Shown one piece after another: positions 46,786 to 59,252 of a stretch of 64,000 nt of DNA; the stretch's first letter is position 1; each line of letters begins with the position of its first letter. Origin of the DNA: Vermamoeba vermiformis (lineage: Eukaryota; Tubulinea; Echinamoebida); NCBI GenBank assembly GCA_045837725.1, contig JBEWZL010000238.1, positions 124,001 through 188,000 on the forward strand, given 5' to 3'. The translations under genes and the position numbers were made by a program. A model generated the notes under the pieces. The model saw only the letters and a list, made by a program, of their open reading frames with translations. It did not search any database and had not been told where the DNA came from.

Positions 46786-48388
46786 CTATTTGAGTTCGGG
46801 CAGGATTTTGGCGCTGTTTTGTTCGCGATCGAAGTAGATCAAGTACGACTTCGCTGTCGAGGTCAATTGCTCGCCTAACGCGTCAAATTTCGCTTTGACT
46901 GGTTCATATTTACTACTGCTATCTTCTTTAGCAACATGAGCTGTTATAACGTCTTTGATCTTGGTAAGAAGGCTTCTTGATTTTTCTTCGTTATTCGCGA
47001 GCTGTTTGACGTGTTCAGTGAAATCTAAAATATCTTTAATTTCATCAGACGCTGCTTTTAATCGTCTTTCATTCAATGGTAATGTCGTAGGAGTCCATTG
47101 TTTGTCTTTTTGGACGATCAGGTTTAGCAGGATCACTTTCAATCTATGCGCACAAATGCTCTGTTCAATGATTGGCCCACACTTCTCGAAATTCTTTTCG
47201 TCTATTTTTGTTTTCTTAGAAACCAAGTCGTCCAATTCTTGTCGCTTCATTTTAAGTGCTAATTTTGTTTCTTCGGCTAACTCTTTGCAGATCTGCTCGA
47301 CAAAACTGAGCTGGTTAATAAAACATTGCTTTTCTAAATCTCCAGCAGGGTTTTTAACACTTGAATAATCGACTAGCGCGCAAAAATCCTCCATTAATTC
47401 CCACAATTTAGTATGGCAGGTGTTGAATCTAGCGAGTGACTTGATCTCCAAATGATTGATGATTGCTTGTAGTTGCTGTTGTATTTCTGATAGCTGCTTA
47501 TTAATCGTACGAAGATAGAATTGAAAGGTAACCATGCTGAGGACTGCAAACGTGGTTGAAATTGCCGTAGTTGCAGCAGATCCAACCTGTTTGATGTTTG
47601 CAGAACCCACATAGCCACCTTTTTCAGACAATGAAGTCGTAGCACCATCGCCACAGCGGGAAAGATATATATCGCCACGAGCAAATCTTTCCGCTAAAAC
47701 TGGATCCGGGATGTACAGGCGGTACAATCCGTTTTGCTGCATTTGATTTATCAATGGCTGCAGTGCATTCGGCAACGCAAATGCATGTGCCATAACCATT
47801 TGTCGGGTACTATCGGATACGTCCTCCGTTTTAAGTGACACAAGCTGAAATCCACTCTCGAACAGATCTGCGATTAGAACGTCAATAACTAAACGACCAA
47901 TCGTTTCTAAGAAATTTTTCTGTGAAATTGCTAGTTACCTGTGGGCGCAGAAGAAGGCGAGACCGCTACAGATTTATCCGGATTCACGGCGATCTGATGG
48001 GTTTTCGCAAACTTTTTCTTCTTCTTTTTAGGTGCGGGGCCTTTAGGTGTTGACGCAATATTAGTGGTACCACTACCAGTAGTCTCGAGAGTCGATTCAT
48101 TCGTGTTGGGTGTCACGGGTGCATCTGGCATGGACACCTTTGCTTTGGGACGAGGAAGCCCTTGTTTTAGATGCAGTTTTTTTGGAACAGAAGGCTTTGC
48201 AACAGAGGTGCTTCCGCTGGTGGCAACAGGCCTTACGTTCCAATTCAAAAATTTAGTAATCGAAAAACAAAATTGGATTTGGGAAGCTTTTAATGTTACC
48301 TTGCAGTATGTGACGATACATCAATTGTAGAATTAGTTTCTACGACTTGAGAATTTTCTGTAATGTTCTGTTGGCTTTGGGTGCTCAT
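46786..48388 (-). CDS. Unrecognised protein with hydrophobic segment and coiled coil
   Basis: The start is MSTQSQQNITENSQVVETNS. A Pro/Ser/Thr/Lys-rich second exon (e.g. SVPKKLHLKQGLPRPKAKVS and GPAPKKKKKKFAKTHQIAV) is followed by a single long exon. That exon has a compact opening domain (FARGDIYLSRCGDGATTSLS), a moderately hydrophobic stretch (SAATTAISTTFAVLSMVTFQ) and a coiled coil (INKQLSEIQQQLQAIINHLE), then about 200 helical, lysine-rich residues ending in ILPELK. No named domain is recognised. It could be a peripheral membrane or nuclear protein. Confidence 0.6.
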
Positions 48389-48612
48389 GGAGTAAAAGTA
48401 ATGGATCTACGAGCTGCAATCCGCAAGATTAACGATGATCCTTTTATAGTTTACGTCATAAATAATATTAAAAATGCTGGCTGAGCTGAGTATTTTATGG
48501 TCGGCGCAACACGCCGTGTTACACGTCAAATCATTTCAATTGAAAATTCGCAAAAATTGCCCACGGTGATGTCCCTTTGCTATTTAGCAATATTGACAAC
48601 GTCTAATGCACG

Positions 48613-50788
48613 ATGGAAGTCAATGAATCAAAGCCGTTGCTTGGCTCAGGTAAACTGCAACCCTAGTCCGCCAATCTGAGCTCATCTTTCATTTAAGGTC
48701 AAAAGCCGATATTATGGCCAAAATATCTTATATTCTTCCTCGTCGGAGTTCTAATAGCAAGTATCGCATTTGGCATTGCATTATACGTCTACATTCAGGA
48801 GAGTAAGTATTATCCAGAAATATTCAATCAGATGCGTTACTGAAACAGTTTTGCAAGCATTTTATTACCATAAATTACGCATTATTTTTTAAATTTAATT
48901 TTATTGATCGTAATCATAATTATTTAACGAAAGATTTTTAGATCCCAACACGCCAAACAATACCAACGGAGATTTATGGACTAACGTGCCTCAATTTGGA
49001 CGTGATTTTCGCGATAGATTTTTTTATATTGATCCAAAAGGTAATTACTTTTATTCACTGAAAGGTTGCGGGAAGAATCAGATCCAAATCCGGAACCACG
49101 ACTTAATTTTTGAAATATTGAGTACCATATCTTTACTTATATTATATTTAAGATATTATGATCAATCACGGCAGCTACGGCGCAATTCCAAGGCCAGTCA
49201 TGGAACGGATCGATTTTTATCAACGCCAAGCCCAATTAAACACGCAAAATTGGTTCAGTTATAACGCTAGGTAAAATAACATTAATATTAAATTTATTAG
49301 TATAATAATAATAACAACAGAACACCATTAAAAAGTTTTCAGTTTCAGTTTTTCATTTCCATTTTTAGACCGAAAGCACGTGATGTCCGAAGCGAGCTAT
49401 CCGAGTACATTCACGCCAACCAATCAAATGTCGTGCTCGTTGAAAATGCGTCAGACGGTGTGAATGCAGTCATCAGATCCATCAACTTCAAACAAAATGA
49501 CACTGTGTTGCAGCTCAGCATTGCTTACGGTACGTTCAAGTGCATCTAAATTTCCTTATTTGGATATTATACACGGTGCTTTAATTAAAAATCTGCAACG
49601 TTCTCGGTGACACGTGTCATTAGATATTTTTCACGTGTCAAAGTAGATCTGTTGTTAATCGTTTCCAAATTTAGGCATGGTCAAAGAATCGATCAAATTC
49701 GCTCAAAATCGATGGGGATTCAATTTGCTCGATGTTGTCGTACCGTTCCCAACCGATGAAGCTAAGGTAACAAAAAAAATATCTTTGCCACAATTTTTTC
49801 GCGGACCTAAAACTGACTTTGCAATAGATTCTGGCCCTGGTAGAAGACACTTTGAACAATCACCCGATTACATTTGCAGTTTTTGATCACATTGCCAGCA
49901 CACCAGCAGTGACATTGCCGATCAAACAAATCATTCAAATGGCGCGACAACGCGGTGTTTTGACACTTATTGACGGAGCTCATGCAATCGGACAAGTCCC
50001 GCTCAACATGACGGATTTAGACCCCGACTTCTACGTCTCTAATACCCATAAATGGTATGCATAGTGTCACTTACAATAGACTGTTATTAACGGCAACATG
50101 GACCTGCAGGTTGTATGCGGGATTGGGCAGTGCATTTTTGTACGTCAGATCCGAACTCCAACACTTGATTCATCCAAATATTATTTCATTTGGCTATCTG
50201 AAAGGATTCGAGGTACATTATATTTCTATTGTGGGCCCTGCGCACGAGTACTTAATGACATTTCCAAATATAGCAAGAGTTTGAGTGGGTCGGAACACGT
50301 GACTTTTCATCGTGGCTGTCGATTTCAGACGCGTTAGAGTTCCGCAAGAATTTGACCGAAGAAAAAATTTTGTCGTGGAACAACGAGCTGTGCCGCAAAG
50401 CAGGTGATATGCTCGTGAATGAATGGAACACTTCCACGCCGTTCCCATTCTCAATGATGCACGCGCTAGTCACTGTTCGAGTGCCGTGCAGTGTTAACGA
50501 GACGATTGCCAAAAATGGAAATAACACGGTGTGCTATGATTGGCCACTCGGAAGTTTCACAAATTACTTGTTGAACTTGGAACACAAAATCTGGGTAAGA
50601 CAGTAGCACCTAGTTATATAATTACTTATATTATGATCGAATAGGTTCCGTTCTTTGAGATTGAAGGTGTTCGTTATGTCCGGATCAGTTGCCAGATCTA
50701 CAACCAATTTGAAGATTACGAGGCACTGAAAGACGCTTATTTCAATTTTGTCAAAGATAATCACTTGCAAATTGTTCATAACCTGTAG
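48613..50788 (+). CDS. Membrane-anchored PLP enzyme, isopenicillin-N-epimerase-like (aminotransferase class V)
   Basis: A short cytosolic N-terminus (MEVNESKPLLGSG) is followed by a type-II signal anchor (LIFFLVGVLIASIAFGIALY). The class-V fold then follows: INHGSYGAIPRPVMER, SDGVNAVIRSINF, LTLIDGAHAIGQVPLNMTDL with the PLP-contacting Asp, and NTHKWLYAGLGSAFLYVRSE with the lysine that forms the internal aldimine. FEWVGTRDFSSWLS and VRYVRISCQIYNQFED complete the C-terminal domain. These match isopenicillin-N-epimerase-like or cysteine-desulfurase-like proteins. ESKPLL fits the acidic dileucine lysosomal sorting motif, so a lysosomal or endosomal lumenal enzyme is plausible (inference). N-glycosylation sequons in the body agree. 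Confidence 0.85.
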
Positions 50789-51018
50789 AATAGACCCAGT
50801 ACAAATTAAATTACTGCGAGTTTTAGCAAATAGCTGGATCTGATTTTGATCATAAATCAGGTCTGCTCAACAATTAGTAATCTACTTGTATCTTCCAAGA
50901 AACTAAAATGAAGCTTTATTACGTATTTCTTGCATCTGCAATAAGAGATCTGTCCAACAAAAAAAAACACCATGTGATCTACACGACCAAATTAAAACTG
51001 CAGTTCCTCATCGTGTCT

Positions 51019-52864
51019 CTACCATTTGGTCAAATTGACCTTCAGATCTTGCACAGTATTGACCGCACTGGTATTAAGTGGCGGTTTGAACGAGCTCAAC
51101 GTGACTTTGAAGTGTTGCATCAATGTCGCCAAGAACACCGCTTGTTCGATGACTGAGAACTGATTGCCAAGGCTATCGAAGACCATATTGTTAGTATTAA
51201 TATTAATGAAAAGATTGACAGCATACCAAGCACGAGACTTCAACGAAAAAGGTAAATAAGCGAACGGAACTGTTGGTTTCAAGAAGCGATCCGGATCGAA
51301 CTTTTCAGGCTCGTTCCAGAACTCAGGTGAGTGATGAATAGCGTAGAAATTAACTCCGATTTTGCACTATTATAAGAAAGGGTTAGACGGCGTTCAGATC
51401 CCAACATTTTTCTACTCACTCCTCGTGGAATTTGCTTTCCTTCAAATTCAGTGTCTTCGGCAATAGTGCGCGTCGGAACGTAAGATATAGGTGGTTGAAT
51501 GCGAAGATTTTCTTTGATGACGTTGTTAAGGTACGGCAACTACAAGTGACACGTGCCATTAATATACGATCGGATCCGTAACACCAGTAACGTACCTCTC
51601 GGACATTATCCGATGTGATAGGCTTGCCTTGGAGCACGCGATCGACTTCTTGTTTGAGTTTTAGTTGAATATCTTGATGCACGGCCAAATGATAAAGCAT
51701 CCAAGTCAATGCGGTAGCTGTTGTTTCGTGACCTGCCAAGAACATGATAAACGCATTTGTGACCAACTATGCAATGAATCACATATTAGCCGGGACCTAT
51801 TATACGTTTTATACTATGAGACTTACCTCATGTTCGGTCCAGCTTGGCTCATGAGCGTTCAACATGACGTCAATCAAGTCAAATCTTCCTTCGTGCTGTT
51901 TCACCGCTTTACGAGCCTAATAGCAGTTACTAAATATTCGTCATATATATTATTAATTAGTATGATTACGTACATTGATGATATCGAGCATTGACTGTTT
52001 GAGTTCAAGAATTGCATTGTTGACCCTCGGAACGAGATTTAAGCCTAATTTTTGCTCTAACTACAGAAATTAATCGAATTAATTACGAGATTCAATAAAA
52101 AAGTGACTAAGAGCTGCTTACTTTTCCTAAAATTAAAGTCTTTGGCACACTGGTCTCGCGCAATAAGATATTCAACGCTTTGAGGTCCTTGTCTTCTTCT
52201 CCTTTCATCGCATTGAAATTTCTGCTCAGCACTGTAACTCCAAGTACGTCCAATGTGAATAAAGGAATCCAACGAACGACATCCACTGGTTCAGACGAGA
52301 TTTTTTCCCAACGGTGCATTAATTCCAGTGATATGGCGTGAAAATCGTTCACCCATTGCTTAACGGCATCGAAGTGGAATGGCGGAGATAGGGTGTTGCG
52401 ATATTGTCTTAAAACTGAGGTTTAGACCGTTGCCAACTACCAGCGTTTAAAAGGACTTACCGCCACTGGTCATGATTCGAAAATACTACGTTATCCGAGA
52501 AAAGCTCTTTGGCATTTGTAACTGCCGTCATATGCGTTTTGGGGAAAGCATCTGGATTTGACAAAACAAACTAAAATAACATTTAACGTTGTATACACAA
52601 CAAATTATGTGGAATGCAAGAATTAAAAATAGTTACCTTCGCGCTGTCGGGATGAGTTGCCAAAATGAGCGTGAATGCAGGTGTATCAACTTTCGCAAAC
52701 TTCTCTTTTGTCCATCTGGCAGTCTGTCCAGCTATATTCCTGTAATCCTTCAAAAAGTCGAGGGTCGATAACCCAGGAAAATCTGTAAGTCGGTCGTTGT
52801 GCTTTTTATAAGTATACAGCACGTAGACAACTACTGCTCCAATTACAATCAAAAAGATCTGCAT
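51019..52864 (-). CDS. Cytochrome P450 (microsomal type), tandem copy 1
   Basis: An N-terminal membrane anchor (MQIFLIVIGAVVVYVLYTYK) leads into P450 landmarks in order. These are the C-helix NHDQWR then RQYRNTLSPPF, the I-helix FLAGHETTATALTWMLYHLA, the K-helix NNVIKENLRIQPP (ExxR), EFWNEPEKFDPDRF, and the haem loop FSLKSRACLGNQF with the cysteine ligand split by an intron. In the usual FxxGxRxCxG signature the Gly is Lys here, and the same change occurs in the next gene. Ends NLTKW at 51,019. Multi-exon, with the same exon plan as copy 2, about 0.5 kb away. Substrate unknown; these are ER monooxygenases needing P450 reductase. Confidence 0.88.
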
Positions 52865-53378
52865 CGCGATTAGTATTGCGTCGTGTTAGAATAAGAACCA
52901 ATTGTGCTTACCCAGTTTATATGACAACAATTGGAATAAGTTTGTTACGTAGCCGTAATAATATCAATTTTTACGTTGAATCACAATTCAAATTAACCGA
53001 TGAGTTTTCTACTCTCGGCCCGCCTTCCGACACCAGTCTAGCTTTAAATCTCGCCAACTGAAAACAACTTTCTTGTACATCCCATTGTTCGAATTTTTCA
53101 TAGATAGGCGTAGCCGGCAACAAATGCCAATAGATGTGCGCCAGATCCGGATCTGTGTCAAATTCGAACTTTACAAGTTTCCTAGTAGCTGGCTTAAATT
53201 AAGTACCTAAATGCATCTCGTAACAAACCAGTATGATCAAGATTAGACGCGCTGTCGGAATAAATTTGGAGTGAATTTATTGAACAGATTCTGAATCTGA
53301 TCAGATTTTCAGATCCAATTCAGCTGCTCTACAAATTAAACGAAAATACATGCTAAACAACAAAACGTATCGCAGCTT

Positions 53379-55213
53379 CTACCACTTAGTCAAATTGATC
53401 TTGAGCTCCTGAACAGTATTGATCGCACCGGCATTAAGCGGTGTTTTAAACGAGCTCAACGTGACTTTGAAGTGTTGCATCAATGTCGCCAAGAACACCG
53501 TTTGTTCAATGATCGAGAACTGATTGCCAAGGCTATCGAAGACCATATCGTTAGTTTTGATATTGCAACAAGAGTAATTAAGAGCTTACCAAGCACGAGA
53601 TTTCAATGAAAAAGGTAAATAAGCGAATGGAACTGTTGGTTTCAAGAAGCGATCCGGATCGAACTTTTCAGGCTCGTTCCAGAACTCAGGTGAGTGATGA
53701 ACGGCATACATATTCAGTGCAATCTTGGTCTGATGCATAAATAAGGTCACTAAGATCTCTTAGAATTATAGCAAAGATTAAACTTACCCCTTTCGGAATG
53801 ACCTTGCCTTCAAATTCAATGTCTTCAATAGCGCCACGAGTAGGAATGTAGGATATGGGCGGCTGAATGCGAAGATTTTCTTTGATGACGTTGTTCATGT
53901 AAGTCAGCTACGGGTGACACGTGTCATTTAATATTTTTCACGAGCGGATCCAGAACACCAGTTACGTACCTCGCGGACATTATCAGATGTGATGGGCTTG
54001 CCTTGAAGCACACGATCAACTTCTTGTTTGAGTTTTAGTTGAATATCTTGATGCACGGCCAAATGGTAAAGCATCCAAGTCAATGCGGTGGCTGTTGTTT
54101 CGTGACCTGCCAAGAACATGATAAACGCGTTTGAGACCAACTATGAAACAAATCATATATTAGCCGGGACCTATTATACGTTTTATACTATGAGACCTAC
54201 TTCGTGTTCGGTCCAGCTTGGCTCATGCGCGTTCAACATGACATCAATCAAGTCAAATTTTCCTTCGTGCTCTTTTCTCGCTTTTCGAGCCTGATGACAG
54301 TTTACTATGTGTTCGTCAATGTTTTAATATTACTACGCACGTTGATGATATCGAGCATTGACTGTTTGAGTTCAAGAATTGCATTGTTGACCTTCGGAAC
54401 GAGATTCAAGCCCAACATTTGTTCTAACTACAAAAATAAACGAATCAATGATTAGATTATATAAATATTTACCGAGCTTACTTTTCCGAAAATCAAAGTC
54501 TTTGGCACACTGGTTTCGCGCAATATGATATTCAACGCTTTGAGGTCCTTGTCTTCTTCTCCTTTCATCGCATTGAAGTTTCTGCTCATCACTGTCACAC
54601 CGAGTACGTCCAATGTGAATAAAGGAATCCAGCGAACGACATCCACTGGCTCCGAGGAGATTTTTTCCCAATGCTGCATCAATTCCAATGATATGGTGTG
54701 AAAATCGTTCACCCATTGCTTAACGGCATCAAAGTGGAATGGCGGAGATAGAGTGTTGCGATATTGCCTGGATCGAAAGACAAATTAAACATCCAGATCT
54801 CTTCTTAAGAAGAGAGTGATATCTTACCTCCATTGATTGTCGTTCGAGAATATAATGTTATCAGTGAATATTTCTTTCGCGTGTCTGACAGTATTCGCCG
54901 GGGTTTTAGGAAAAGCTGTCGGATTGGAGACCATGAACTGAAAAAGCGTTAGCTTGGATTATCCTGTTATTTTTATATGTGTTACCTTCACACTGTCGGG
55001 GTGAGTAGCCAGCACTATCGTAAAAACGGGCGTTTCTACTTTTGCTAACTTTTCTTTGGTCCATCTCGCTGTTCGTTTTGCAATATTCGAATAATCTTTC
55101 AGAAAATCTGCAGTGGATAATCCTGGAATATGCTTGTACTTATCACTCTGCTTCTTTACGCGGTATAAGACGTAAAGTGCGAGTGCGCCAACAACAATAA
55201 AAAAGATCTGCAT
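53379..55213 (-). CDS. Cytochrome P450 (microsomal type), tandem copy 2
   Basis: Close paralogue of the preceding P450, in the same orientation. Anchor MQIFFIVVGALALYVLYRVK; an in-frame ATG 51 bases upstream exists but the anchor start matches copy 1. It shares HTISLELMQHWEKISSEPVD, GVTVMSRNFNAMKGEEDKDL, AGHETTATALTW, NNVIKENLRIQPP and the haem-loop wording FSLKSRAC. Several exons are nearly identical to copy 1, even at silent sites, indicating recent tandem duplication or gene conversion, while the N-terminal exon differs more. Ends at a TAG at 53,381-53,379 after INLTKW. Confidence 0.87.
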
Positions 55214-55497
55214 TTTTTTGAGGAAGTAGCTTGTTCCTATTGTTTGATCGAATATAAAATGCAAAATCTGCTTACGTTGGATTAAATAATACTGCTTGGA
55301 ATAAGTATATTACGTGACGTAATAAAGATCTCGCACCGACCAATCCCCGCTAGTTTTCAGTTGTGAATCACAAACATATTACCCGATAGTTTTCGATGGT
55401 CGGGTCGTTGTTAATGATGTGTTCGGAAAAATCCTATTTATTTGGAGCATTAATACGGATCTTGCTACGTAGCAAGAAAAAAACGAAATTCAGTTAC

Positions 55498-56517
55498 TTA
55501 AAATTGAACAGTGCTGTTGCTTGCTAGAGGCAGTTTAAATGGCACAGGCGGATCCGTAAGCATTGCAATAGTAATACCAGCAGGCTCCTTATTGTATTTT
55601 TTAATCTTCTTGTTGATGTACGCGAGCACATCTGCAACGGGATAATCCAAAGACACCTGAGCCATGGTGCTATGGAAGGGCTCTTGATCTTTGCGTCTGT
55701 ATTGTAACTTCACTCCTATAAAAATCACGATCAGAGTCTGAAAGATAGCTTAAAATTTAAGTATAATTGCAGTTTGTTTGAAACTGGAGTTGACAAAAAA
55801 TCGGATCGTGCTTTAAAGTTATCAAAAAATCTGGTATAGAACGTTTTGATATATATCATTGCTTACCGTTGGCTATTAAATACTCTTCTACCGCTAAAGC
55901 CAAAGCGCCCATCCGTTGTTGCGAGGCATCGTCAGCGAATGCAACGATAGAAATCTTTTCAGGGTCCAATGGATCTAAATTACATACAGCTTTGTCGAAG
56001 GTAACGTTGAGCGCAGGCCAAGGGTACTGCAGCAATAACTGGCCGATCCCGAACAATTCTTTTTGAGTCATGCAGCAAAAATCTGAAAAAAGTTTAATTA
56101 CTATAAGAAAATGTATCCTACAATAAGACTCTTAAGTATTTCGATAATTGTAAATTTGTTCGAGAGATCTGTCGGTACAAAAAATTCTAAGTAACTTTCT
56201 ACGATATTTTAAAATTCCAAATAATCGAAATTTGCTTACTAGTTATTAAAAAACTTACAGTTTAATGAGGTATGCAATTTTAAGCCTCCAGCGGTCGAGA
56301 TAACATTTTTGAATTTTTTTATGTAGTCGATCGCGTTGTCCATGTTGGTCCTGAAGTCCTGAAAAGTCACCATAGGCATAATAATAGCTTGTAGTGAACT
56401 TTGGTTCGGTTCTGGGCATGAAATAGGGCATACTACGTAGTTGTGGCAAACATCGTTCGATCGAGCAAACGGCAACACCACCACAAAAGCAAACAATATT
56501 ATAGCGATTGCCCGCAT
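55498..56517 (-). CDS. Secreted protein resembling 2H phosphoesterases
   Basis: Three exons join in phase. Signal peptide MRAIAIILFAFVVVLPFARS, then a short Cys-rich stretch (CHNYVVCPISCPEP). Two motifs fit the paired HxT/S of the 2H phosphoesterase fold: KLHTSLNY, and about 105 residues later, EPFHSTMAQVSL. Between them are ALNVTFDKAVCNLDPLDPEK and ISIVAFADDASQQRMGALAL, with the strand-helix rhythm of that fold. 2H enzymes cleave 2',3'-cyclic phosphates or 2'-5' linkages. Most are cytosolic, so a secreted form is unusual. The call rests on motif spacing, not on overall similarity. Confidence 0.5.
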
Positions 56518-56808
56518 GTCTCTTAAATTAATACTGATAATTAGTAATAATTTTTAAACGAAGCATTATTTTACCTGCGTTGACCAAGTTTGACTATTTT
56601 CAGGGGCTAACCATTCTAAAGAGGCACCATTTGACGAACAAACCGAGCATAAATTAACCTTGCTAATAATTGGAATTTTCCTGGAAGCAAGACAAGCTGA
56701 CAGAGAGAACTTGTTGTGTAGTGCGTGATCTGAACAAGCTATGCAATACGAACGGTTAAAAACGCAATGATAAATAATAACCTGCTCGCAAAGCTATTTT
56801 ATTTTGGC

Positions 56809-59106
56809 AATCGTTTGTCGAGATCAGCGACAATATAAGCCAAAACTGAAGTAACGGCAGTACCCGCATCCAACTTCAGAATATTCAAAGTTAGTGAGTT
56901 ATAAACATAATATTAGTTCAATTAAGCATGTACTTACGTCATCAGAGTTTAATACACTCATAGTATCGCCTTCAGAGTGGTGGAAGTAGAAATAACGGTC
57001 ATTCGCTGTTTGCAACGAGGCAGCAGGCACGCCTTAACAGCAACATTGTTAATTATAACGATCAGAACAATTTTTCGTTAAAATCACTAATTGAGACATA
57101 CCAGCATTGATAGCCAAGCCAAGATCCGGACACTCAGCGTTGTCAAAGTATGTTGTAGCGTTAAGAGGGCCGAGTAAGCCAACAATTTGTTGAATAACTG
57201 AAAATAATCCAAGAATTAATATTTAGGTCAACAGTACTAAGCTATTTTCTTTATAGAGGACGTTTAAATAAAAGCGCGATCTCGAATCCGTTTTTACGTA
57301 CCAGCCTTAGCAGCACTAGATCCAGTAAAAGCGATGCCCTTTGGTTTAAACACACCCATGTCACTCTCTTCCACCATCACAAAGTTCTTCAAGATCTCGT
57401 CTTTGTGCCGAGCAAAGTATTCGTTACCACCAAAAATTCCAAACTCCTCTGCGGTCCACATTACCATGCGAATAGTTCTCTTGGCACGCATACCCAACTA
57501 ATAATATAATTTAGCATTGTTTCATTGAAAGAACTTACGTATAAGTTTTATGTGCGGACATCTGGTTTTCGGATCACGTTATTTTTCTCGAATGCTTACG
57601 TATTTCAATAATGAGATAGTATTATATGCTACAAAGGCACCTCCTCCATCATCCATTGCTCTATAATAATAAATAACACGTTAGTATTGAGCTTCGTGCA
57701 CGTGTCCGATGACAGATCTAAGCGACATTTGCCTTATTAGGAAATATCGCACAACACCCGCAGAATTATCTACAATACATACCCTTGACCTACATCCCAG
57801 CTATCAATATGACCACTCACAAGTACTATTTCTTCGGGATACAAAGTGCCCTTAAGATCCGCAACAATGTTGTGCGATCTAGTCTCGCCCAAGTTTCTAG
57901 CTTCCATTTTCAAATGCACTAAAGGATTCTGACCTCTATATATATATTGGTTAATATGAATATTGATTGATTAATTAACGGGTTCATACCTGTTTTGCAT
58001 TCGCCAAAGCATTTCAGCGTCTTCGACGGTGATGCTAGCAACGGGGATCTTGGTAACGTTCGTTTCATAATGCTATGCACAATATTAGTATATCATTATT
58101 ATGATATAATAGGCAGCTATATTCATACTTGAACACCAGTGTGCGGCGAGTAGATGCTGAGCGGAGTGACAGATCGAACTAACGCTGCAAGGGCTCCTAA
58201 CTTAGCAGCCTCGGAGGCACCATTTGTACGGTACTATAGTATTATATTAATATATAGCATTGATAATTGAGGGTCGTTACGTACAGCCACGGACGAACCA
58301 TAGCTGATCCAAGGTTGATTGTACACGACGATCTTGCCATATACTTCAGCAGATCTGTTGTACAACTCATCAAAACTTCTGACAACGATGACCTAGTAGC
58401 ATAATTAATATAGTTAGGCTTATGAGATAATATTCAAGGATGAATTATTGGTGAAAAGTCACGTGTACACGAGGGTCGAAAAAAGCCTTTAATGAACTTA
58501 CAGGCGCTAGAATTCCATCAGGACCAGTACCAATGCTCGTTCCTAAAGCGAGAATAGACATAGGCTTTCTTCGAGGCGCAATCAGCTCGCAACTCTCGCG
58601 GCCTTCAAAATAGATCCGTTACCAAAAAAAATTCGATTGAATTTTCTAATGTATGCCGTTTCAATCATATTATTAAAATTGTTACCTCTCACCCAATGAG
58701 GAACTTTAACTTCCTCTAAATGCACGTTATCAAAGCCCTCCAACTCTAATTGAGTCAAAATATAATCTAAATGGGAAATTAATAATACTATACGACCAAA
58801 CAAATCAATTATATTATCAAATAAATTACTAATAATATTATAAGCAATTGCACGAGGAGTTAAATGTAATAATCGACGATGATTACCTGTCGCATCCTTG
58901 AGATTCTGCGATCCAATCATGCGCGGGCCGAATGTATCCGCTACATAAGCCAATCTATCAAAGGTCAATCCTTTTCTAGGAGGCGTTGTTGCGGCAGCAA
59001 TAATCTTAGCCGCATCCGTTGCGTGGTCAAGCACATCTTCTTTAAAATCCTTTAGGGCAAAGCAACTAATAGCCACTACTAATATAATCAAAATTGTGGC
59101 TTTCAT
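56809..59106 (-). CDS. CPQ: Carboxypeptidase Q-like metallopeptidase (M28 family)
   Basis: Signal peptide [20 protein letters not shown]. Motifs in order are [58 protein letters not shown] (zinc-binding His and bridging Asp), [17 protein letters not shown] (catalytic and zinc-binding Glu pair), VEESDMGVF and [17 protein letters not shown] (last zinc His). The zinc ligands of M28B dipeptidases are all present. Animal carboxypeptidase Q (PGCP) is a secreted or lysosomal enzyme that removes residues from dipeptides. About ten short exons; in the first three the intervening introns also lack stops, so intron retention would stay open. Ends DLDKRLPK. Confidence 0.9.
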
Positions 59107-59252
59107 TCTCGTGTCAACATAAAAAAATCTACGTCACAGAAAAGAAAATAGTTTTTGCGAGCCAGCACGAGACCACAGCAATTTAATCTCGAATTATTAA
59201 TCGCGATTTTATTGACCTAATATATATATTTATTAACGAGCAGACTTGCGAA

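Noticed and set aside
52876-53061. Plus-strand frame between the two P450 genes
   Set aside because: AT-rich intergenic sequence without splice structure or motif; likely chance.
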